From positions 1 to 25,262 of IMG/VR virus record IMGVR_UViG_3300018080_000557: a stretch of DNA of 25,262 nt. One strand, 5' to 3'. The translations under genes and the position numbers were made by a program. Below, piece after piece: positions 14,767 through 20,824 of this stretch; the first letter of the stretch is position 1, and each line of letters starts with the position of its first letter. The notes beneath the pieces are model-generated. The model did not search any database. It had not been told where the DNA came from and saw nothing but the letters and a program-made list of their open reading frames with translations. The DNA is from a virus.

Positions 14767-15130
14767 TCAAGGTTCTCCTCAGCTGGTCTCTGTAGGTGGC
14801 AACGATATCCCGCCGGTACTTATCGAGCGCCGGCCGGAGATACGGTTCGGCTGCCATGCTGATCGTGCCGAACTCCGGAAAATGCGCGTAGAACGCCTGC
14901 TTTCCTCCCGCCATTACATACCCGGTCAAATTCGCCTCATCGATATCCCACTTGATCGTCGACTTCAGCTTCCCCGTCCGCACGGGAACGCGCCGCTGCG
15001 CCTCCTCGGCTATCTTTGGCAGCATAATGCGCATCGTTTCGATAAACGCATGCCGAAGCGTCGCATTGGTAAGTTTTTCGGTCCAAGCGATTTTGCTGAC
15101 TCGCTTCAGCGTTACGTTTTTCCGCGCCAA
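14759..15130 (-). CDS. HK97 gp10-like head-tail/neck component
   Basis: This is a 123-residue protein with the typical gp10-like motif RRVPVRTGKLKSTIKW at about residues 45-60. An AFYAHFPEFGT block follows, and AAEPYLRPALDK lies near the C-terminus. The start codon is TTG, 9 nt after AAAGGAG; no in-frame ATG gives the full conserved N-terminus. It is a minor structural or tail-completion protein that acts between head closure and tail terminator. Gene order (connector, closure, gp10-like, terminator) agrees with HK97-type phages. Confidence 0.87.
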   Translation of the reverse strand: MARKNVTLKRVSKIAWTEKLTNATLRHAFIETMRIMLPKIAEEAQRRVPVRTGKLKSTIKWDIDEANLTGYVMAGGKQAFYAHFPEFGTISMAAEPYLRPALDKYRRDIVATYRDQLRRTLSG

Positions 15131-15442
15131 TCAATTCAGCTCCTTTACCATGAGTTGCAGCTGCACCGCATTGCGTTCATCCGGAATAACGGCCACAATC
15201 CCGTACGTTTTGCTGTTTGCTACAGCGCGCATCATGGACGTTATTCCCGATCGGTAGCGAATGGTGATTCTGGCCGTAACCTCGGAATTCACCTTGCTCG
15301 CATCCCAAAACTCGCGGCCGCGGATCGGCTCGATCGCGCCCCAAACCGTCGCATATGTTGTCCAGCTATCCTCCGTTTCCCAGGTCGAGGAAGTATCGCG
15401 CTGCTGAATTGTCACACGGTGCCTGAGCCTGCCTGCTTTCAC
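15131..15442 (-). CDS. Head closure / head-tail adaptor protein (SPP1 gp16-like)
   Basis: This is a 103-residue protein from a GTG at 15442 that overlaps the upstream stop as GTGA and lies 10 nt after AAAGGA. A TTG three codons earlier is too close to that ribosome site. The N-terminus KAGRLRHRVTIQQRD is the family hallmark, followed by WTTYATVWGAIEPIRGREFWDA and ITIRYRSGI, all typical of the Phage_H_T_join family. The protein forms the ring that closes the connector after packaging and docks the tail. Confidence 0.88.
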   Translation of the reverse strand: MKAGRLRHRVTIQQRDTSSTWETEDSWTTYATVWGAIEPIRGREFWDASKVNSEVTARITIRYRSGITSMMRAVANSKTYGIVAVIPDERNAVQLQLMVKELN

Positions 15443-16014
15443 AGCGGCCAAATCCTTTCGAGACCCAGCAAGCTCTTTACCGCAAACGGCACTTCGAAAT
15501 GCGTGCGGATATCGCTGACTTCCCGATTCTCGTAGAGCTCGGCAACAATCATCTTGATGGCTGTTTTGACCGCTTCCGGAACATCGGAAGCATCATCCCC
15601 GTAGCCGGCTATGAAACGCACGACAAAGCCATTCATGGACCGAAGTGTTGTAGTAGGCCATTCCTGGCCGTAATCCAAGGCAATGCGGCCTTTGAAGCTT
15701 GCCGTATCCACCTGGTAATAATCAGAGCTAAACTCGGTTTCCGTTTCGTCCGTGTCGTAATACTTGATGTGCGTCACGGACTGCAGCGGCGGTTTAGGCA
15801 GCGAAAACGGCTCAGCAGGATAATCGTCAAAAAAGAGATCCCATGTTTGCGTGAGATAGGCTCGATTTTGATACTTTTCCGCCCATTCGCGCGCCGCGGT
15901 AATCAGCGATTCGATCAGCACATCATCTTTATCGTCATCGATGCGCAGATGATCTTTCGCGTCGCTGACTGTTACCGGCTCGACCGTGGGCGCCGTAACC
16001 AGCTGTAGGGCCAC
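15439..16014 (-). CDS. Head-tail connector protein (gp6-like)
   Basis: This is a 191-residue protein. The N-terminal half has TVSDAKDHLRIDDDKDDVLIESLI, the standard helix start of gp6/phiE125 gp8-like connector proteins. It then has REWAEKYQNRAYLTQTWDLFFDDYP and PKPPLQSVTHIKYYD, a pattern repeated in many such proteins. The GTG start is preceded by AAGGA. The protein forms the ring directly below the portal. It is the first gene after the roughly 100-base gap that contains a hairpin, so it may be regulated separately from the head genes. Confidence 0.87.
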   Translation of the reverse strand: MALQLVTAPTVEPVTVSDAKDHLRIDDDKDDVLIESLITAAREWAEKYQNRAYLTQTWDLFFDDYPAEPFSLPKPPLQSVTHIKYYDTDETETEFSSDYYQVDTASFKGRIALDYGQEWPTTTLRSMNGFVVRFIAGYGDDASDVPEAVKTAIKMIVAELYENREVSDIRTHFEVPFAVKSLLGLERIWPL

Positions 16015-16060
16015 TTTCGCTTCCTTTCTTCACGCGGCTTGCGTTTTGGCTCCGGCCGGG

Positions 16061-16088
16061 GTCGAACCGCCCTTTCAGGCGGCTCGAT
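16061..16088 (-). other. Strong intergenic hairpin without a T-run
   Basis: Minus-strand TCGAGCCGCC pairs with GGCGGTTCGA (one G-U pair) around a six-base loop. It is the main feature of the roughly 100-base gap between the small gene at 16115 and the connector gene. No run of T follows, so it is not a standard intrinsic terminator. It could be a processing or mRNA-stability element, or a Rho-associated pause site. Confidence 0.5.
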
Positions 16089-16114
16089 CCTTGCCGATTC
16101 AATTCGGCGTTTTA

Positions 16115-16432
16115 TCAACGGTAAATGACCTCCAGCCCCCATTGCTTGGAGTTCGTGTTGGTGTACGTGAACTTCACGGCATCCGATTTCCGAAACCACA
16201 GCGGCCGCGTCGGCAGGTACTGATCGTCGGTTTCGGCGTTCATATCCTGAGCGTGCAGGGATGTGTTCCAGCGGGATCCTTCCCCGGACACAAGGGCAAC
16301 CGCGAAATTCTCCGAGGCGCCGCCGGCAGCCGACAGGTGCAGCCGAACCTCTTCGAGCTGCCACTCGGCTTTATCGAGTGACAGCTCGACGCTCATGGCC
16401 GCGTCTCCTTGATAAAAAACATGGTTTGCCAT
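16115..16432 (-). CDS. Small virion-associated protein of unknown function
   Basis: This is a 105-residue protein from the ATG at 16432, which has TAGGAG 6 nt upstream, formed partly by the previous gene's stop. A second in-frame ATG at 16396 (MSVELSLDKAEW) has an even better AAGGAG at 8 nt, so either or both may be used. The sequence is beta-rich with no known motif (LHLSAAGGASENFAVALVSGEG; WFRKSDAVKFTY). It follows two lectin-fold genes, so a capsid surface or fibre role is plausible. Function is unknown. Confidence 0.6.
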   Translation of the reverse strand: MANHVFYQGDAAMSVELSLDKAEWQLEEVRLHLSAAGGASENFAVALVSGEGSRWNTSLHAQDMNAETDDQYLPTRPLWFRKSDAVKFTYTNTNSKQWGLEVIYR

Positions 16433-16441
16433 GAGCAACTC

Positions 16442-17155
16442 CTATTCGATCATGATCGCGCGAGCCCACTTGACGTAAAGGACTTCGGCGCCGTCATCGC
16501 CGGCGCGTACGTTGAACGAAGGAGTCAGGGCCTGGTCCGCCAACCCGGAGGTGATGCTCGTCACCAGAGAGTTGTCGACGTAGACGTACAACGTCGAGCC
16601 ATCCCAGTAGAACTCGTAGATGTGATAGTTGGTGTCGTTGGTGACGCCGGTTGCGGTGGCGCCCTCGGTGCCGCCGAGCTCGTTGACGAAAATGAAAGCC
16701 GTGCCGTCGTTAAGCTTGTAGAAGTAAAGCCCGTCGTCCGTTACTGCCAGGGCGTGGGCCGAGGCAGTCGCGAGCAAGGTCGTGTCGACTTCGCACAAAC
16801 CGAACAAGAAATCGCCTTTCGTGGCGTTGTCCGTTTTGGCCTCGATACCGTAGTAAACCGGTTTGTTGGCCTGGATCTTGAAAGCCGAGCCTTTGACCTG
16901 CAAGTTGACGCCGTTGTATTCGGTCCCGCCTGTCGTGATAAGCAGGCGATCGCCGGTGGTGGTGGAGCTCACCGCGCTGTTGGTTCCGCCCTCCGTATTG
17001 GTCATCGTGGTGGGATCCGCGCTCGAGTCGTCCTGAGCCAGGCCGACTCCGAGCTCCCACTCGGTAACGTTCTGCCCGATCGCCTTCAGCCAGCGGGCGT
17101 TGAAACGGTCGTCGTAATAGACGAGGGCGTTTCTTACAGATTGAGTCTGAATCAT
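16442..17155 (-). CDS. ConA/LamG-like lectin-fold protein (second of two)
   Basis: This is a 237-residue protein with a beta-sandwich pattern. YYDDRFNARWLKAIG leads into strands, KPVYYGIEAKTDNATKGDFLFGLC follows, then YHIYEFYWDGSTLYVYVDNSLV, and finally ADGAEVLYVKW-like strands at the end (VLYVKWARAIMIE). The 'WDGSTLYVYVDN' block is typical of concanavalin/LamG modules. It resembles its neighbour at 17171 in layout but is strongly diverged. A strong GGGAGG ribosome site precedes the ATG. It is probably a capsid decoration or surface carbohydrate-binding protein, inferred from position after the capsid genes. Confidence 0.62.
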   Translation of the reverse strand: MIQTQSVRNALVYYDDRFNARWLKAIGQNVTEWELGVGLAQDDSSADPTTMTNTEGGTNSAVSSTTTGDRLLITTGGTEYNGVNLQVKGSAFKIQANKPVYYGIEAKTDNATKGDFLFGLCEVDTTLLATASAHALAVTDDGLYFYKLNDGTAFIFVNELGGTEGATATGVTNDTNYHIYEFYWDGSTLYVYVDNSLVTSITSGLADQALTPSFNVRAGDDGAEVLYVKWARAIMIE

Positions 17156-17170
17156 CGTGTTCCTCCCCTC

Positions 17171-17914
17171 TTACGATCTGTTCTGCCAGATCTTGACGTA
17201 GTCGACCGACAGTACGCCGAGACCGGCTCCAGAGGCCTTATACAGCCCCAAATGCGGCTGCGCCTTGCTGTTGGCCGCGCTGGCTGCATTTGCGAAAGTG
17301 GTCGATCCGGCAACACGCGCGCCATTGATATAGAACTTGATATCGGTCTGCGTCGTGCAATCGATCCGGAAAATGTAGTAGGTGCCGGCCACCATCGTGA
17401 CGCCGGCCGCGGCCGAGGTGTCGGTTGCGTTGTCGTCGGATTCGCAGGCTACCGCGCCGCCGGCCGGGACTTCGAAGCCTACCCGATAGGCGGACCCGCC
17501 ATCGGCCCAGGCGCCCCACAATCCCCAGGAAGCCACGCCATTGAGCGTCGGCAAAGTCGTGAGAGATAACCGAGCTTCGAATATGGCGGCTTGCGCGATC
17601 GAAAACATGAGCTCGTCGTTCATGTGCAGCGCCGCGTCCTGTTTCTGCGAGGCGCTGGTCAGCGAGCAGGCGACCAGGCCATTGACTCCGTCGGCCGTTT
17701 TAGCGACGGTAGGTGGCGCTGCGCCGACGATTTTCGACGTCCATTTGCAGCCTGATTCGTCGGATCCGCTTGCCGGAATAACGACGTCGGCGCCGATGAA
17801 ATCGTCGTAAAAGCAGATCGGGTACTGCGCCAGCAGCGTTTCGAACGAGCTCCCGTCATAAAACGCCTGCCGGCCGGTTTCATGCCAGTTGTAGGCAGAT
17901 CTTGTTTTGCTCAT
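17171..17914 (-). CDS. ConA/LamG-like lectin-fold protein (first of two)
   Basis: This is a 247-residue protein starting at the ATG at 17914, which has AAAGGAG 8 nt upstream; an ATG eight codons earlier would place the ribosome site inside the gene. The layout fits a lectin sandwich: FYDDFIGADV near the start, FEARLSLTTL, VGFEVPAG, TYYIFRIDCTTQTDIKFYINGARVAG, and a final VLSVDYVKIWQ, which is a common last strand of this fold. It follows a terminator-like hairpin after the capsid and decoration genes. Carbohydrate binding on the capsid surface is a reasonable role but not shown by the sequence. Confidence 0.65.
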   Translation of the reverse strand: MSKTRSAYNWHETGRQAFYDGSSFETLLAQYPICFYDDFIGADVVIPASGSDESGCKWTSKIVGAAPPTVAKTADGVNGLVACSLTSASQKQDAALHMNDELMFSIAQAAIFEARLSLTTLPTLNGVASWGLWGAWADGGSAYRVGFEVPAGGAVACESDDNATDTSAAAGVTMVAGTYYIFRIDCTTQTDIKFYINGARVAGSTTFANAASAANSKAQPHLGLYKASGAGLGVLSVDYVKIWQNRS

Positions 17915-17930
17915 CTGCACTTCTCCTTTG

Positions 17931-17964
17931 AAAAGCACCGGAGGAGGAAAGCCCCCTCCGGCAC
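17931..17964 (-). terminator. Intrinsic terminator-like hairpin after capsid genes
   Basis: Minus-strand CCGGAGGGGG pairs with CCTCCTCCGG (one G-U pair) around loop CTTT, and the stem can extend by three weaker pairs. TTTT follows. This is a good Rho-independent terminator or attenuator. It would let capsid and decoration messages exceed those of the downstream genes. Confidence 0.75.
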
Positions 17965-17998
17965 AGATTCTCTTTTCGGCCTATAGCCGAGTTAATTA

Positions 17999-18469
17999 CT
18001 AGTCTACGGCGCTGATCTGCGAGGCCTGGGCGTACCGCGGATACAGAATCGCGATGGCACCGACCAGGAGAGCGCTCATAGACCCGCCCGGATCCAGCTT
18101 GACCCGCACGTAGGGATAGCCGGACGAAAGCTCCGAAGAGTCCACGTCCACCAGGACAACTTTGTTGTCGTCCGTGGCTGCTATCGTGATGCCAGTGCTG
18201 GCGCCGGCTGTCAGCGCACCCATGCTGTCCGTTCCGACAGCCGAAGATTTCCGGTATCGGAACGCGATCGCCGTGGTGTTGGAGGCGGAAATATCGTCGC
18301 ACTCCTCCACCGTCAGCGCGATGGTGTCGCCGGTTATGGCACCGAATACGATCACGAATTCGACGTGATGGTATTCCTTTAGGCCGATGATATCGGTGTA
18401 GGTAGTCGTGGTGGTGATATCAGCCGGAGCGATCGCCGGGACTATGTGAATTCGTTCATCAACAAACAT
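17999..18469 (-). CDS. Probable capsid decoration protein
   Basis: This is a 156-residue protein directly after the major capsid gene, with AAGGAGG 8 nt before the ATG. It is beta-rich (HHVEFVIVFGAITGDTIALTVEE; ITIAATDDNKVVLVDVDSSEL; YPYVRVKLDPGGSMSALLVGAIAILYPRYA). The last block closely resembles small virion proteins found next to HK97-fold capsid genes. It has no known catalytic motif. A head decoration or cement role is the best guess from position and from the very strong ribosome site. The downstream terminator groups it with the capsid gene for high expression. Confidence 0.62.
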   Translation of the reverse strand: MFVDERIHIVPAIAPADITTTTTYTDIIGLKEYHHVEFVIVFGAITGDTIALTVEECDDISASNTTAIAFRYRKSSAVGTDSMGALTAGASTGITIAATDDNKVVLVDVDSSELSSGYPYVRVKLDPGGSMSALLVGAIAILYPRYAQASQISAVD

Positions 18470-18481
18470 CGATTTTCCTCC

Positions 18482-19810
18482 TTAGCTTCTGGCCGCAAGG
18501 ACCACAAAGGGCGAAAGCGTGTTGCTGCCTTTGTACGGGGTCAAGGCCGAATTCCAGAGAGGCTGCCCGTCGACCCGATAAACGAAGCGGAAGGCCGTCT
18601 CGTCGTAGTCGAAGCGGATGTGGATGCTGACAGCGCTCTGCACGCCACCCTTATCCATCAGCATGTACTGGCTCATATCAGCCAGCATAATGTCGCCCGA
18701 GGTGCCCAGCGTAGCGGCAAACTCGATCGGAATAACCGGCCGCCCCTTGAGGCTGGCATATGGGCTCGCTGAAATTCCGCCGGCCGGCAAATATGCCGGC
18801 ACGCCGCCGGTGCCGACCGGAACGGCCATGAGATCGAGCTGCGGTTCGACGTCCTGGTTGATAAACCACACGGCATTTGCCCGCGACCTGGCGTGCATTC
18901 TCGACCACATCTTGCTGATGTTTTCGAAAACGAGCGTGGCGGCCGTTTGGCCGGTTTCTTTGGCTACCGATACCAGGCACGGGCTGTTCATGATCCCGAG
19001 CGGCTTGCCGGCGCCGTCGCCGTTGTAAATGGCGTCGTCGACTGCAAAAGCGATTTCCTCGCCGAATCCCTGCTGCCCGATCGACTCCAGGCTGGACGCG
19101 TCCTGCAGGAGCTCGTCGGTCACGTACCAAAGGCCGGCGACCTTCTTGGGCTTCCAGGTCATCTCGCGAAATTTGGGCTTGGAAGAGGTTTTCTGGGCCG
19201 CTTCCGCCAGCCAATAAACCTGAATCCCGCCCCAGCGGTAACCGTCCGCGCGGCTGCTTTCGTCGACCGCGTTGATGGTCATGCTGTTGACGCCCTCGCC
19301 GAGAGTATTCGTCCGGCAGCGGCTGGCCAGCAGCGCACTATCGTGCATGATGGTCATGATGCCTTCCATGTGCGCGGTCTGCACCAGGAAACCGCCCTCG
19401 GACGGAACTCCTTCGTTGGAACCGCTGGCCGCACGCTCTTCGCGCGTAAAAACCAGCCGCGGATCCACACGCTGCCCGGGCGTACCGGCGGCATGCACCG
19501 CCTGAAGAAACTCTCCGAAATTGCGCCACTCCGACCTGTCTGCCTCTTCCCGTTCCCGCTCCTGCACGGCCCGCCGGCGTTCTTCCCTCGCGGGATCTTC
19601 CTGGGCCGGTTCCTGGCCGGAGCGCTGCTCTTCGATCTCGCGCGCTTCGGCGATGAGCTCGTCAAATCCGGCGATTTCCGTTTTGAGGCGATCGACTTCG
19701 CTGCGTTCCTCGTCAGTGTAGCCGCGGCTTTCCGCAGTCACTTTGTCGAGGCTCTCCTGGCGTTTCCGAAGCAGCTCGTCTTTTTTTCGAAGCAAAAGTC
19801 GTATATCCAC
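18482..19810 (-). CDS. Major capsid protein, HK97 fold, with delta domain
   Basis: This is a 442-residue protein with a GTG start and AGGAGG 6 nt upstream. Residues 1-95 are a highly charged coiled coil (KKDELLRKRQESLDKV, EEERRRAV-like segments), the delta scaffolding domain normally removed by the prohead protease. The mature HK97-fold part begins near 115-130 (ASGSNEGVPSEGGFLV), a typical start of the mature shell protein. It has the characteristic DDAIYNGDGAGKPLGIMNS, NAVWFINQDVEPQL and GRPVIPIEF, IMLADMSQYML blocks. It forms the icosahedral shell. Gene order after the protease is standard. Confidence 0.95.
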   Translation of the reverse strand: MDIRLLLRKKDELLRKRQESLDKVTAESRGYTDEERSEVDRLKTEIAGFDELIAEAREIEEQRSGQEPAQEDPAREERRRAVQEREREEADRSEWRNFGEFLQAVHAAGTPGQRVDPRLVFTREERAASGSNEGVPSEGGFLVQTAHMEGIMTIMHDSALLASRCRTNTLGEGVNSMTINAVDESSRADGYRWGGIQVYWLAEAAQKTSSKPKFREMTWKPKKVAGLWYVTDELLQDASSLESIGQQGFGEEIAFAVDDAIYNGDGAGKPLGIMNSPCLVSVAKETGQTAATLVFENISKMWSRMHARSRANAVWFINQDVEPQLDLMAVPVGTGGVPAYLPAGGISASPYASLKGRPVIPIEFAATLGTSGDIMLADMSQYMLMDKGGVQSAVSIHIRFDYDETAFRFVYRVDGQPLWNSALTPYKGSNTLSPFVVLAARS

Positions 19811-19821
19811 TGGATTCCTCC

Positions 19822-20808
19822 TTACTGCATGGATATCGATTGCCGCATCAGCTCGAGATTTTCTCGGGCATCTCGTTGAACCTCCAGCGCCGCTGCGCTG
19901 TCCTCCCCGGACGCCTCCGGTTGCGGCAGGCCTCTGAGAGCCTTTCTTTTCGATCGAGCCGTTACGACAGTCTGTTTATATGCCGGATAACTAACCGGCG
20001 AATAATCATAGAGTTCGGCGAATTTGATTATCTGGCGTGTTTCGATTTTCACGCCTTCCACTTCATCGACGCGCCATTGCTCGCCATCGGGATTGAGGTC
20101 GAAAGCGAAGGACATGCGATCGATCACGCCGTTTTTAATAGCTTCGTATCCGTTGCGCCCCCAAAATGTTTTTGAGACGTCTGCGCGGATAAATACGCCC
20201 TTTTCGTCTTCTTTGGCCTCGAGGCTGCCGTTGCTGCGGCGGGCCATCGGCTGCGAGCTCTCATGGTCCCAAAGCACGAGCTCATCGGCCGTTTTGAGCG
20301 CTTCGGTGGCGGCGCCGGGCATGATTATCTCCCGGAAGCCCCAAAGCGGCGCATATTCGTTGTAAACAATCGGATATCCTTCGATGATTAGTTTCCCGTC
20401 TTCCTCTTCCCGGGTTTCCATGCGGCCGATCGGGACAAATCTGCGTTCCGGCAAATCCATGCTGTTCTCTTCCTTGTCGAGCTTTTTATCGATTGCCTCG
20501 AGGAGCGCATCAGCCGCTTCGGCAACGGCCGTTGAGTTTTGCTGGGCCGCGCGACTCTTGGCGGCGATCACGCCGCGGCGATAGATTTCGCCGCCTTTGC
20601 CGAACGGATATTTGAAATGATCTTTGGATTCGGAATCCGCTTCCGAATCGACCGCCAGAAACCATTTCCCGTATTCTGTCCAGTTGTCATCTCCGAGAAG
20701 CGTATTGCCGTCGGCGGCCGAAAAAGACCAGGAGCCCTCATTGATTTTCCCGGCAGCAATCAGGGACTTGGCGTGCGCCGTGCCTTTTTTATTGACTGTT
20801 ATGGCCAT
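19822..20808 (-). CDS. Prohead protease (HK97 type) with extra N-terminal domain
   Basis: This is a 328-residue protein with AGGAGG 6 nt before the ATG. Residues 117-290 are the S78-type serine protease: ELVLWDHESSQPMARR with candidate His182, IDRMSFAFDLNPDGE with Ser233, and FAELYDYSPVSYPAY. It cleaves the capsid delta domain and itself during maturation. Residues 1-110 form an extra domain (GSWSFSAADGNTLLGDDNW, KDHFKYPFGKGGEIYRRGV) known in some phage proteases; its job is uncertain. Met117 (ATG at 20460) has a good AAGGA about 10 nt upstream, so a shorter protease without the extra domain may also be made. Confidence 0.92.
   Translation of the reverse strand: MAITVNKKGTAHAKSLIAAGKINEGSWSFSAADGNTLLGDDNWTEYGKWFLAVDSEADSESKDHFKYPFGKGGEIYRRGVIAAKSRAAQQNSTAVAEAADALLEAIDKKLDKEENSMDLPERRFVPIGRMETREEEDGKLIIEGYPIVYNEYAPLWGFREIIMPGAATEALKTADELVLWDHESSQPMARRSNGSLEAKEDEKGVFIRADVSKTFWGRNGYEAIKNGVIDRMSFAFDLNPDGEQWRVDEVEGVKIETRQIIKFAELYDYSPVSYPAYKQTVVTARSKRKALRGLPQPEASGEDSAAALEVQRDARENLELMRQSISMQ
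20458..20478 (-). promoter_or_regulatory. Internal translation start in the protease gene
   Basis: Within the protease gene, AAGGAAGAGA lies about 10 bases before an in-frame ATG at 20460. Translation from here would give a 212-residue protein that starts at the protease domain (MDLPERRF) and lacks the N-terminal extension. It may be a real nested start or a remnant from before the domain fusion. Confidence 0.5.
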
Positions 20809-20824
20809 CGTATGCCTCCTGCAA

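Noticed and set aside
16055-16090. tRNA-like T-arm (GGTTCGA) in the intergenic gap
   Set aside because: The motif belongs to the simple hairpin there. There is no acceptor stem, D-arm or anticodon arm around it.
16409-17569. Long plus-strand open frame of 386 codons across the lectin-fold genes
   Set aside because: It lies antisense to well-supported genes with strong ribosome sites and shows no family motifs. Its composition (rich in V, R, G, D) is what the opposite strand of these genes gives.
18893-19879. Plus-strand frame of 328 codons opposite the capsid gene
   Set aside because: It is antisense to the clear HK97 major capsid protein, with no recognisable domain and no ribosome site.
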